From Chrysomallon squamiferum (taxonomy: Eukaryota; Mollusca; Gastropoda; Neomphalida; Peltospiridae), in contig CM022677.1 of the NCBI GenBank assembly GCA_012295275.1, positions 25,495,621 to 25,520,620 of the forward strand: 25,000 nucleotides of DNA, in the 5' to 3' direction. Below the pieces are notes generated by a model. It was not told where the DNA came from. It did not search any database and saw nothing but the letters and a program-made list of their open reading frames with translations. The translations under genes and the position numbers were made by a program. This document shows positions 1 to 9,097 of this stretch, piece by piece; positions within the stretch are counted from its first letter, which is position 1; each line of letters begins with the position of its first letter.

Positions 1-537
1 TTTATAGAGAGAAAGTAGAGAACATGATAAAAGAAGATATATATAAAAAAAATGTCGTCGGAGTAGTAGGAATGATTTTAGATCTGAGATTGATATATAT
101 AAGTATAGACAGTAGTAGAGGACTCTTTTGTGGTATATTTTGGTCATCCTGGAGCCGATTTCTATCCTTTTCAGTCTGGAATAGGAAAAAAGTATCCGTC
201 CTGCGTTCCAGGCTATGCTTGTTGACATCATGTTAATCTGTCTCAGTGCTGACCATAGATCTGTGTAGGAATACAACATATTATTATTATTATTATCAAG
301 TAGTGGTAGTACAAGTAGTACTAGTCGTCGTAGTAGTAGTAATTGTAATAGTAATAGATGTAATGACAGTAGTAGAAGTAATAGTCACTTAAATTGTCAG
401 TCAGTCAGTTAGTATGACAGTCAGTCAATCAGTCAGATAATATAACAAGAATCGGAACAACTATGATGACTACGGCGACTACAAAGGAAAATAGGACAAC
501 GATGATAGTGATGACGACGATGATGATAAAATAAACG
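1..537. other. Intergenic or intronic, trinucleotide-rich
   Basis: This stretch is rich in degenerate TAG/TAA/GTA trinucleotides (about 280-370) and CAGT tetranucleotides (about 395-435). If the minus-strand exon at 538-774 is spliced, this would be the start of its first intron. Possible minus-strand acceptors end near 176 and 85, but neither leads to a convincing exon. No poly(A) signal for the minus strand was seen close to 538. The 70-residue plus-strand open frame at 24-236 shows no recognisable features. Confidence 0.4.
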
Positions 538-774
538 CTACACCAACTCACCCACGTAACCTAGAAACCGTTCATCCTGGACTGTGCTGAACTGTATGAT
601 GTCCCGATCAGAAAGTGACCGCAGATAGAAGCCGTGGAAACTTACTGCTCCGCGTGTCTTAGTCTTCTTGTGAACAACCACGACGTCATCGGGTTTCGCA
701 GGATGGGACGACGACTTCGACTCAACAACGTGGAGACAGACGACGCTAAATAGAAAAACGACGGCGAACTTCAT
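538..774 (-). CDS. Putative secreted small protein or first exon with signal peptide
   Basis: I do not recognise a family. The frame runs from ATG at 774 to TAG at 538 (78 codons) and begins with a textbook signal peptide, MKFAVVFLFSVVCLHVVES, with likely cleavage just after it. A polar, basic Ser/Pro/Lys segment follows, then a mixed-composition tail without low complexity. The codons are balanced and CpG-containing, unlike the surrounding simple repeats. Near the 3' end lies a strong donor, GTGAGT at 551-546, after the Val codon 555-553 plus one G. The exon may therefore end at 552 in phase 1, and the last few codons up to the stop may be intronic. The absence of a nearby poly(A) signal fits splicing. 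Either reading gives a secreted product. There is no cysteine after the signal peptide, which argues against a disulfide-rich peptide. Function is unknown. Confidence 0.5.
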   Translation of the reverse strand: MKFAVVFLFSVVCLHVVESKSSSHPAKPDDVVVVHKKTKTRGAVSFHGFYLRSLSDRDIIQFSTVQDERFLGYVGELV

Positions 775-886
775 CTCGACAACGTAGTTCTTCAGTCAGA
801 TGACGAATCTTTAAACTTCTTGCCAATTCTTCACGATTCGGACTCTGACCACGACGTCAGTGATGCTGATTACGACGGCGCTGCGG

Positions 887-894
887 TTTAAATA
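887..894 (-). promoter_or_regulatory. TATA-like element for the minus-strand exon
   Basis: Read on the minus strand, TATTTAAA lies about 115 bases upstream of the ATG at 774. That would allow a transcription start near 860 and a leader of about 85 bases. The distance and motif are plausible, but this is inference from motif and position only. Confidence 0.22.
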
Positions 895-1230
895 CACCAA
901 CGAAACGTGATGTTCGGGAAAGCAGCTGTTGCCGTTTCTGACGTCGGTTTGGCGGTCTCGGGTGTAGAGTACATCTGTCCATGCGTGCACGCAACTCCGT
1001 CGTTTAGATCACTCGACTGGAAATTTCGCCAGTTTGTAGCTCGGGTTTCTGTGAATGCGAAACTTTTACACGTTCTTGTCAAACTAAACTGGTTTCCTTG
1101 TTTCCTGTTCAGTGTTACATTTTCGCGATGCATTGCAGTCTGGTTTTTGATGCTATCTCTCTGTGACGATATCAACCTGTGTTTTCGATGTCGCAATTGT
1201 TATTTTATACCGATTTTGCAGCATCGTGAA
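895..1230. other. Unique sequence, no supported gene
   Basis: This is a moderately GC-rich, CpG-containing, non-repetitive stretch upstream of the minus-strand exon. It is open on both strands for about 100 codons. Neither frame shows a signal peptide, a domain or a continuation, and the plus-strand frame runs straight into the TC microsatellite. It is best read as promoter-proximal sequence of the minus-strand gene. Confidence 0.3.
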
Positions 1231-1387
<157 letters not shown>

Positions 1388-1403
1388 TTTATGTTTATAT
1401 ATT

Positions 1404-1700
1404 AGAATATATATATATATGTCTACATACACAAGCACAGACGCACACATACATGAAAGAAACAAGTTTGTATTGTTTTCAAAACATTATATTCATATTT
1501 ATTATAATGTATTACTCCTATGTTGTAGTGTCATTGACAAATATATACATACAAACATACATATATAACATATATACCATATATATAATTATACACACAC
1601 ACACACATATATATAATATATATATATATACATACATACATACATACATACGCATTCACACACATATACACATGAACACACAAACAAAGACACATACATA
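1404..1700. repeat. Compound TA/CA/CATA repeat region
   Basis: Interrupted TA runs (about 1408-1420 and 1609-1630), CA runs (about 1592-1606) and CATA tetranucleotides (about 1630-1655) are separated by short AT-rich unique sequence. No gene is seen. Confidence 0.9.
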
Positions 1701-1808
1701 TACATCTACATATATTGATCGTATATAGTTACTTCCTTCAGTGATAAAATATTGTTTCCAAAAAGATAAATATTAGTATTTATATTAAAGAAAAAGATGG
1801 CAGATAGA

Positions 1809-1811
1809 CAC

Positions 1812-1859
<48 letters not shown>

Positions 1860-1865
1860 ATAAAT

Positions 1866-1898
<33 letters not shown>

Positions 1899-1899
1899 T

Positions 1900-1957
<58 letters not shown>

Positions 1958-1959
1958 CG
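1809..1959. repeat. (GATA)n microsatellite
   Basis: About 37 GATA tetranucleotides with a few AATA and ATA interruptions near 1857-1870 and 1897. The open frames on the minus strand (Ile-Tyr-Leu-Ser repeats) are translations of this repeat. Confidence 0.96.
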
Positions 1960-2190
1960 ATAAACAGATTGAAATAAAGAATAGGAGAAGCAAGAAAAGA
2001 AAAAAAGAAATAATGAAGGCAGGAGAGAAAGAGGAACAAAAATACCCAAAAAGGAAAGATAGAAAGAAGGAAGGTAGGAAATGAACGAAAAAAGACAAAA
2101 CGAAGAAAGAAAGACAAAAACAAACAATCAAAGAGAAAATAAATACAAATAAAAAATCAATAAATAGAAGAAAAAAAAAAAAAAAAGATC
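1960..2190. repeat. Purine-rich tract with poly(A)
   Basis: A degenerate GAAA/GAAG purine tract follows the GATA array and ends in about 17 consecutive A at 2170-2186. No gene signal was seen. Confidence 0.75.
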
Positions 2191-2550
2191 AATATGTCTG
2201 ACTGACAATACACCTTACTACATTTCTTTCATTTTATTGTATTTCTCAGAAACTACTTTAAATTTCCTAGAACTGACGTATCCGCATAGCAAACACAGGG
2301 TTCATTTTACAAAGTTCTTTTTTTTTATTTTATCGTAAACGCATGCTACTCCATTAACAAAGAAAAAAAAATATATAATATGAACAGACACGACTTTTTC
2401 AAAATTGTTCTCGATCATTCGCTAAAAGGACGGGTAGTAGTCACGTGACGAAGTTATTGCCGTTAAGAAAAGAGTTAGACAAGCAGACAATTTATTTATC
2501 AGTTTTGTTCGAGTGTACTGTGAGTGACATGACAGCTCAGGTAGGAAGGA
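2191..2550. other. AT-rich unique sequence, nothing recognised
   Basis: Non-repetitive AT-rich sequence with one CACGTG E-box-type palindrome near 2441. There is no open frame with coding character and no recognisable RNA gene. Confidence 0.4.
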
Positions 2551-2765
2551 ATAGCTTTATTTATTTAATTATTTATTTGTTTGTTCATTGATTGATTGAT
2601 TTATTTGTTTCTATAATCGTTTATTCGTCGATTTACTCATCATGTATTTATTAATTAATTAATTTATTTATTTATCAGTCGGTTTCTTTCTGTGTTTGTT
2701 CGATGGTTTGTCAGTTAGTTTGTTAGATAGTTAGTTAACATATTAGTTACTTACTAAGTCAGACA
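2551..2765. repeat. Degenerate TTTA/TTGA/TTAG tetranucleotide region
   Basis: A patchwork of short tetranucleotide runs (TTTA, TTTG, TTGA, TTAA, TTAG, CAGT). It looks like several slipped and decayed microsatellites. Confidence 0.8.
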
Positions 2766-3261
2766 GTCAGTTACCTGGCATAATTAATTTTCATTAAATT
2801 ACATTGAAATATCTGCCGTTCTAGAAAAGTACAGCAAAAAAAAAAAAATAAAATTTTATATCAGTTTTTTTTCTTTCTGTTCACGAGAAGGTATACTAAA
2901 ATATCACTTACTGCTAATGGATGCATGTGTCCTCATTCTTCTCTTCTACCGACATTTTAGAATTATTAGTATGTTTTCGTTGTTGTTGTTGTTGTTTTTG
3001 TTGTTTATTTGTTTTTCCTTCTTCAAGTTACACATCCCTAAACAGGTTTCCTTTTTATCAGAATAAAGGAAAGAAGAATAAATAACTGAAACAATGACAG
3101 ATTAATAGAAAGATGATAAAATGAATGAATGAACGAATCTAGTATACATTTGTTGTTGCTGTTGTTGCTGCTGATAATGATGATGATGTTTTTGTTCTTA
3201 TTTTCGTATTCTTCTCATCAATATGGTAATCATAATTATCATGATAAAAATGTAGAGAAAT
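2766..3261. other. AT-rich sequence, no gene seen
   Basis: This contains a short poly(A) at about 2836, a GTT trinucleotide run near 2980-3005 and GAT/GTT triplets near 3150-3190. It shows no domain-like open frame on either strand. Confidence 0.4.
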
Positions 3262-3358
3262 TGATTGATTTATTTATTTATTTATTTACTAATTTATTTA
3301 TTTATCTGTTTGACTGTTTGTTCATTTGTTTGTTTATTATTAGGTAATCAAAAGCATG

Positions 3359-3389
<31 letters not shown>

Positions 3390-3523
3390 CTACAAAGCAC
3401 AGATAGATACACAGATAAACACACACACACACATATATATATATATACACACACACTCATGTATACAAAGAAACACACAAACATACAAACACACACATCT
3501 GCATATACACATAAACACACAGA

Positions 3524-3530
<7 letters not shown>
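3262..3530. repeat. Compound TTTA, TA and CA microsatellites
   Basis: TTTA/TTTG tetranucleotides run from about 3265 to 3343, TA from about 3361 to 3390, and CA interrupted by TA from about 3419 to 3525. The open frames across this interval are low-complexity repeat translations. Confidence 0.9.

Positions 3531-3531
<1 letters not shown>

Positions 3532-3617
<86 letters not shown>
3532..3617. repeat. (TC)n microsatellite
   Basis: About 42 uninterrupted TC dinucleotides, ending 34 bases before the left end of the Tc1-like transposon. Confidence 0.97.
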
Positions 3618-3620
<3 letters not shown>

Positions 3621-3651
3621 CTGTAAGTGTAAACTAGTATATAAACATATA

Positions 3652-3676
3652 CTCTCCCAAAAAAGAAACGCAAAAT
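3652..3676 (+). repeat. Left terminal inverted repeat of the Tc1-like element
   Basis: It begins immediately after the TA duplication and matches the reverse complement of 5005-5029 except at three positions near the outer end. The shared core is AAAAAAGAAACGCAAAA. Confidence 0.88.
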
Positions 3677-3965
3677 TATTGATTTCTGAGATAACTATTG
3701 TAAACTCACACATATCGATGTACAAGCTATGAATATAATGACATTTCGTCATTCAGACGTATAGCTATTGTTACAGTCACTAAAAAGCAGGTAACACAAA
3801 ATAAAGGTTATGATCGTGGTTATTAGCAAAACGTCCCCGCATGCAAACCACGTTATCAGTGCATGTGCACGTGCGGAACATGAAACTTAAGTACGAGGGT
3901 CATAAAAATGCAAGGTTTTCGAATACTTATGTTCGTTATTTTTGTTCTGATCCAACATCAAACAA

Positions 3966-4858
3966 ATGTCACGACTGAGTGAACCGCAACGAAACAACGC
4001 CATCTGCCGTTTACAAGCTGGTGAATCATTCTCGGCTGTAGCCCGGGTGTTCCATGTATCCCCAAGCACCATCTTGAGATTGTGGTATCGGTTCCAGCAA
4101 CACCAAACAACACGTGACCGTCCCAGATCAGGTAGGCCACGTGTAACCACCAGGGCCCAGGACCGCTACATACGGGTACTTCATCTACGGGAAAGAACCA
4201 CCACGGCAACCTCTACTGCTTCAGCAATATCCAGGTCTGCGTAGAATATCGGCTCAGACAGTGCGCAATCGTTTACGATGGAGAATTGTCTGGTTTAGTG
4301 ACGAGGCTCGATTTCTGCTTCGTCGAGCTGATGGAAGATGTCGAGTTTACAGACGTCGTGGTGAACGTTTTGCTGCAAACTGCATACAGGAAGCGGACAG
4401 ATTTGGCGGTGGTAGTGTGACGGTGTGAGCAGCAATCTTATACACTGGAAGGACCAACCTGGTTTACATCCAAGGCAACTTAACGGTACAGAGATACCGA
4501 CACTTTGCAGCCACATGTTGCTCCAATTATGAATAATGGTAACGCTGTATTCCAGCACTACAGTGCGAGACCACATACAGCCAGACTCACAACAGCATAT
4601 CTACAAAAAAATAACATTCAGGTCCTGCCCTGGCTCTCTAAATCTCCGGATTTGAACCCTATAGAGCATTTATGGGACGATTTGGATAAACGACTGAGCC
4701 AGCATCAACCACACCCACAGAATCATGCTCAGTTGGCATTATTCCTCCAGACAGAGTGGGCCACCATTCCACAAGGTGTAATTGGTAATGACATTACTGC
4801 CATGGGAAGGAGATGTCAGCCAGGTCTGGACTCCCATGGTGGGCACACAAGGTATTGA
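3966..4858 (+). pseudogene. Tc1-family transposase pseudogene
   Basis: The N-terminal part (3966-4244) carries the paired-like helix-turn-helix region: residues AICRLQAGESFSAVARVF, then the basic RPRSGRPR hook typical of Tc1 transposases. A frame change near 4225-4235 moves the reading to PGLRRISAQTVRNRLR. About 40-50 residues are then missing before VWFSDEARF (about 4288-4315), which carries the first catalytic Asp. A TGG-to-TGA change creates a stop at about 4426, and another frame change lies near 4495. The C-terminal part (4505-4858) has QHYSARPHTA, where the second catalytic Asp is replaced by Tyr. The third acidic residue is retained in NPIEHLW, with 34 residues between the two positions (the DD34E spacing of Tc1). 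The copy is clearly dead. Confidence 0.9.
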
Positions 4859-5004
4859 TATTATACTGTTATAACCTTGAACTTTAACCTTTTCAATGTA
4901 ATACCATCAATATTAATGAACTGCGAAAGTGTGTGTAAAATGTGAACATTCTGCTGCTTTCTGTTGATCCATTGGATAAATATTCCCAATGTCAATAAAA
5001 TCTA

Positions 5005-5028
5005 CTTTTGCGTTTCTTTTTTGTTAGA

Positions 5029-5029
<1 letters not shown>
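5005..5029 (-). repeat. Right terminal inverted repeat of the Tc1-like element
   Basis: It ends in GAGAG-type terminal bases followed by the TA duplication. It pairs with 3652-3676 in inverted orientation. Confidence 0.88.
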
Positions 5030-5071
<42 letters not shown>

Positions 5072-5074
5072 TAT

Positions 5075-5113
<39 letters not shown>
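5030..5113. repeat. (TA)n-(CA)n compound microsatellite
   Basis: About 18 TA units begin at the right target duplication of the transposon and are followed by about 17 CA units from 5081. The transposon probably inserted into a pre-existing TA repeat. Confidence 0.95.
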
Positions 5114-5116
<3 letters not shown>

Positions 5117-5244
5117 GCACGCACGCATGTACACATTTATACAGTAGTTGTTATTCTTTCTCTTAGAACGGGTCACGTTCTCGTTATTATTGAGGACATT
5201 TTTTGCGATTTCTTTCTCCAGTTTATACTTCCTTTATTTTTAAC

Positions 5245-5272
5245 CAAAAAAAAAAAAAAAAAAAAAAGAATG

Positions 5273-5307
<35 letters not shown>
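5245..5307. repeat. Two poly(A) tracts
   Basis: Runs of about 22 A (5247-5268) and about 30 A (5278-5307) are separated by a short GAATGAAATT-type spacer. No retroposon body was identified upstream. Confidence 0.9.
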
Positions 5308-5309
<2 letters not shown>

Positions 5310-5623
5310 TAATAAAGGGGCGGATGAAAATAATACGAACCACACCTTATATGAGCCCGCTCTGCGTGGTGAAGTTTTGCAGTTTATAAAATGCATAAAC
5401 CTGATATCACCCTTTCAAAATTTATGAGCTACAGCGTTACCTTTGACCTAAAATTCCTCGTAAAGTTCTGCTTGCTTTTCTCGGAAATCCGTTTGTTGTG
5501 TCGCTTGCTCCAGTTCACAGAATTAAATAAGTGTGCAATAAACTTGGAAATCCGGCACAACACAACCTGACATAAAGAACACAAAGTTATCGCGCTGTTT
5601 ACTTTTGTATGTTTTCTTCTTCT

Positions 5624-5625
<2 letters not shown>
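5308..5625. other. Unique sequence, nothing recognised
   Basis: Non-repetitive sequence of mixed composition. The word GGAAATCCG occurs twice (about 5485 and 5548), each followed by a GTTGTG or CACAAC motif, giving a small imperfect dyad. No coding frame or RNA gene was seen. Confidence 0.35.
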
Positions 5626-5667
<42 letters not shown>

Positions 5668-5676
5668 ACGTCTTTT

Positions 5677-5711
<35 letters not shown>

Positions 5712-5750
5712 TTAGTATTAGTGTTTTATTATTATTATTTTTATTATTAC

Positions 5751-5781
<31 letters not shown>

Positions 5782-5790
5782 TTTTTTTTT
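5626..5790. repeat. Poly(T), (TTTA)n and (ATT)n
   Basis: About 41 consecutive T, then about nine TTTA units, then interrupted ATT trinucleotides ending in a short T run at 5781-5790. Confidence 0.93.
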
Positions 5791-5879
5791 GTGATTTGCT
5801 CACAGAACCTCCACAAACATTCTGAAATAAAATAGGGCGCTAATACATTCTCAACTTAGAAGACAAAAGAAAAATTAAA

Positions 5880-6290
5880 AATTGAAAAAAAAATAAAAGA
5901 AGAAAATAATAGTAATAATAATAATATATAACTAAATTAATTAATAATTTAGAAACAAAAAATACAAACAACAACAACAACAATAATAATAATAACAATA
6001 CTAATAATTAAAACTATAATAGTTAATCATAATATAATAATAAGAATAGTGATCATAATAATAATAAAAAAATAACAATATTATAATAATCATAATAATA
6101 ATAATAAAAAATAACAATATTATAATAATAATAATAAATAATAATAATAATCATAATAATCATAATAATAATAATAAAAAATAACAATATTATAATAACA
6201 ATATAATAATAATAATAATAATATAATAATAGTAATAATAATAACAATAGTAACTAACAATAATAAGAACAACAACAATTATCATTGATC
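5880..6290. repeat. Imperfect (AAT)n tract
   Basis: About 400 bases of AAT/ATA trinucleotides. A longer internal period is visible: a block ending in AAAAAATAACAATATTATAA recurs near 6065, 6105 and 6175, so segments have been duplicated on top of the basic trinucleotide. The poly-Tyr/Ile frames here are artefacts. Confidence 0.92.
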
Positions 6291-6330
6291 TTGCAGAATC
6301 GTGACTGGTTTTATTTTTATAATGTTTGCT

Positions 6331-6342
6331 TAGCTCAGTCGG
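6331..6342 (+). other. Isolated tRNA-like A-box (possible SINE remnant)
   Basis: TAGCTCAGTCGG matches the Pol III A-box consensus at every defined position and resembles the D-arm heads of tRNA-derived SINEs. No acceptable B-box lies at the right distance, and no cloverleaf can be folded. This is not a tRNA gene and is at most a decayed SINE head. Confidence 0.15.
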
Positions 6343-6541
6343 TGGGAACCGGTGCATAATCCGAAATGGGCGTCGCCTGACTGCTTCTACCCTCATGTCA
6401 GCAGTTTTTAATCTGTGAACCCAGTTTCACGTTACATGGTATTTTCATCACACAATAGCATTTAACAAACGGTGCAGTTCAGTTTTTTTCTTCTTCTTCC
6501 CCAAAACGAAACTGGATCCTGTTTTTGCCTCACCTCAATCA

Positions 6542-6570
6542 TGACCTTTTGACAGAGGAACAAAAGGTCA
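6542..6570. repeat. Perfect 10-bp hairpin, TGACCTTTTG / CAAAAGGTCA
   Basis: Ten bases are exactly inverted around a nine-base loop. The outer hexamers are everted AGGTCA half-sites, the core motif of nuclear-receptor elements. Any function is inference. Confidence 0.5.
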
Positions 6571-6755
6571 CATATCATTACTGAGAAAAATATATACATT
6601 CGGGTTTTTTTTACATCTAGAGAATTAATTTTATATCTATATTTATATCTACATTTATATCTTGTGATGTTATATTTAGTTTCTTCTGCTGTGTTATCTT
6701 CATTTGGTTTTTCTTTAGTTGTCTATTTCGTTTATTGCTATATGTTTTTCAGTAC

Positions 6756-6806
<51 letters not shown>
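6756..6806. repeat. (TC)n microsatellite
   Basis: About 23 TC units ending in TCTGTCTGTCTG. Confidence 0.95.
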
Positions 6807-6809
<3 letters not shown>

Positions 6810-6859
6810 GTCTGTTTTATTTATATTAAAACTATCACATGTGTGGTGCTGCCCTCTTT

Positions 6860-6941
6860 CATTATCATTGAATGACGTCAGATTAACCACAGAGAAAACA
6901 TATGACGTCACTTAATCTTTTCCGAATAGCAACCTCTTTCA

Positions 6942-7005
<64 letters not shown>

Positions 7006-7320
7006 ACACACACACACACACGTTTTATTTTGTCTATACTTTACTCTCTTTCGAAATAAATAAATAAAATATATAATTTAGTAATACAATTACCAATAAC
7101 ATTAGTTCAGGAGATATATGTGGAAAACATTTCACGTTCCAAACATTGCTCCACTATTTGTATGAAAAGCAGTGAACGTCCTATCTGCATAATAAAATAT
7201 ATATATATATATAAATAATAATAATAAAAAAATTCTTTGATGCTATTCGGAAAAGATTAGACAGTTAAGTGACGTCACATTTTTTCTCTATGGTTAATAT
7301 GACGTCACTGAACGATAAAC
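6860..7320. repeat. Long inverted repeat with four TGACGTCA palindromes (possible foldback/MITE)
   Basis: The left arm (about 6860-6934) and right arm (about 7238-7320) align in inverted orientation with only scattered mismatches and one 8-base length difference. Each arm holds two TGACGTCA octamers spaced exactly 30 bases apart: 6873 and 6903 on the left, 7270 and 7300 on the right. Both arms share CTTTTCCGAATAGCA at the loop side. The loop of about 300 bases contains a CA microsatellite and AT-rich sequence and has no open frame. A non-autonomous foldback-type element is the best explanation. Target-site duplications were not identified. Confidence 0.7.
6944..7021. repeat. (CA)n microsatellite in the inverted-repeat loop
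   Basis: About 38 CA units with one TA interruption near 7001. Confidence 0.96.
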
Positions 7321-7795
7321 AGAAACGTAATACGTCGTCAAGTAAACAATGTCTTCCTTCTTTCCTGCGTATACCTCGACCCCTGTTATACCTGTACTTT
7401 ACACACATTGAACTGTTTTAGATTCACCATTCAAATTTTTGACATCAAATACTCTTTCATAAATCTTTTCAGAGTTTACTTAACAACAATTATACTCCTC
7501 TGTACCTTCTGTTGTCAACGTAAATAACTGCTAGCCTATTCAAAACCACTACTGCGTGACTGTAGTGAACCGAGCTATGTCCACAGTAATATGCTGTAAT
7601 GAATGTTTTACTGGTTTTGGCGCGCGAAGTCGACAACTTGTACAAACGATCTTAAACTTGTGTCTACTTAGCGTGGCAAATGTACGGTGAGGATCTGTTG
7701 TATCCGGGTACTCACTAACTGCCGCTTTACCTGGTTGACGGTGTGCGCAGTCAAAAGGTAACAACGAGACGATACTGTACCGCAGCTATTACTAC
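7321..7795. other. Unique sequence, no supported gene
   Basis: Non-repetitive sequence with normal composition. The minus strand is open for about 70 codons (7764-7549), including a CTSCRL segment, but without an ATG and without a family I recognise. It could be a fragment of an old mobile element or an unrecognised exon. Confidence 0.25.
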
Positions 7796-8200
7796 GACTA
7801 CTATTATTATTATTACTACAATTCAATTTGAGTTCAGTTTATTTATTTCACAAAATCAGCATGACTACAAGCGCAAAACATATAAGAATACAGTTATAAA
7901 ACACAAACAGTTGTATGATAGGTTACAGTATACTGATACACGAAAAAAAAAAAAAAAAGAATAAACGTAAGAATTAAGATAATAACAACAGAAACATATA
8001 ATTGTTTTATATATATGTAGTTACAAATAAATTACATATTCATCGAGATTCCTTAAAGTTTTATATTTTTTGAAGACAAAGAATTGATTATGTTAAAAGT
8101 AGATAGTCTTGTATACAAATGTTTCCATAAACACACACAAGCACACACACAAAACACACACACACACACACATATATTATTACCACACAAATTATCCGTT

Positions 8201-8231
<31 letters not shown>

Positions 8232-8340
8232 AAAAAGAAATACAAAAATAAGAAGAAGAAGAAAGAAACAGAGTTTTCTTCTATATCAGTGCAAAGTTTT
8301 CTTCTATAATCACCGCTATTTTTCGATCACGAGCAGTTTG
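7796..8340. other. AT-rich stretch with short ATT, CA and poly(A) runs
   Basis: An ATT run near 7800-7820, poly(A) near 7944-7958, CA units near 8131-8172, and poly(A) with AAG-type purines at 8201-8270. No coding or RNA gene is seen. Confidence 0.5.
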
Positions 8341-8868
8341 AATAAGATTGATCAGGCGGATACCCCCTAAAACGTCTTAAAACAAACCTGTCTTGTCACG
8401 TTTGTTATCATCAATAAGTATAAAATTAAGCCTGTAATGTTATGGCCAGTCACTTTATATAAAAGAAAAGATCTAAGCAATGAAGCAGAAATAAATAAAT
8501 CAATACATCTTAAACCTGATCGCTGCAGGAGGTTGTAATTCTAAGACAATAACTAGACAATAGAATTAGATGTCTTGAATACACACTGAAACATGCCACA
8601 ATGAAAGGTGTATTTAGCCTGGTGCGGGGGATTTTGGCAGTAACCACGCATGCGTCGATACAAGTTTTAACAAATAAGATTTAATATTACTGCGGACCAC
8701 TTCAGAATTAACATAAAGTACATGAAGTGAATAGAAAAAAAAAAAAAAAAAAAAAAAAGAGATAAATTATTCAACATGTTGGTATGTATCTTTAATATAT
8801 CTTCTGTATGTCAATGTGTGTATTTAATGTGATTTTAGTGTCTGTGTATGATGCTGAGATATAGTTAG
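8341..8868. other. Unique AT-rich sequence, nothing recognised
   Basis: Mixed unique sequence with one run of about 25 A at 8734-8758. No open frame with coding character, splice-flanked exon or transposon end was identified. Confidence 0.35.
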
Positions 8869-9097
8869 ATAGCCAGACAGATATATAAATAGATAGGTAG
8901 ACAGACATATAGAAAGAAAGAAGGAAATAAAACTACATATATACATAGATAGAAAAATAATTTGATGGAATAATAGAAGGATAAACAGATAGACATGTAG
9001 ATAGACAACTAGATAGATAGGCATATAGATAGATAGATAGATAGATAGATAGATCAAGAGACAGATATATAGAGAGATAGAGATATAGAGAGATATA
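8869..9097. repeat. Degenerate GATA/GACA region leading into the satellite
   Basis: Interrupted GATA, GACA and GAAA units, with the cleanest run at about 9026-9053, grade into GAGATATA units that abut the first satellite copy. The satellite's ATAGATAAT segment resembles this flank, so it may have arisen here. Confidence 0.85.

Larger units (their letters stand above)
3652..5029 (+). mobile_element. Tc1-like DNA transposon, inactive, 1,378 bp
   Basis: The ends are inverted copies: CTCTCCCAAAAAAGAAACGC at the left, and at the right the complement of a version differing at three bases just inside CTCT. Both are followed inward by AAAA. The element is flanked by TA at 3650-3651 and 5030-5031, the target duplication of the Tc1/mariner superfamily, and it sits in TA-rich sequence. 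Inside is a plus-strand Tc1-type transposase relic with several lesions. The total length is slightly under the usual 1.5-1.7 kb, matching an internal deletion in the transposase. The intact ends mean it could once have been mobilised in trans, although its own enzyme is dead. Confidence 0.9.

Noticed and set aside
1706-2131. Overlapping minus-strand frames rich in Ser-Ile-Tyr-Leu
   Set aside because: Translations of the GATA repeat and adjacent purine tract in three frames.
3362-3752. Arg/Glu-repeat frames on the minus strand
   Set aside because: Translation of the TC microsatellite flanked by CA/TA repeats.
6053-6396. Poly-Tyr/Ile/Leu frames on the minus strand
   Set aside because: Translation of the AAT trinucleotide tract.
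6331-6400. Possible tRNA gene
   Set aside because: A perfect A-box word is present, but there is no cloverleaf, no acceptor-stem pairing and no correctly spaced B-box.
7549-7764. Minus-strand 71-codon frame as a gene
   Set aside because: It has no ATG, family motif, promoter or splice evidence; left as unexplained unique sequence.
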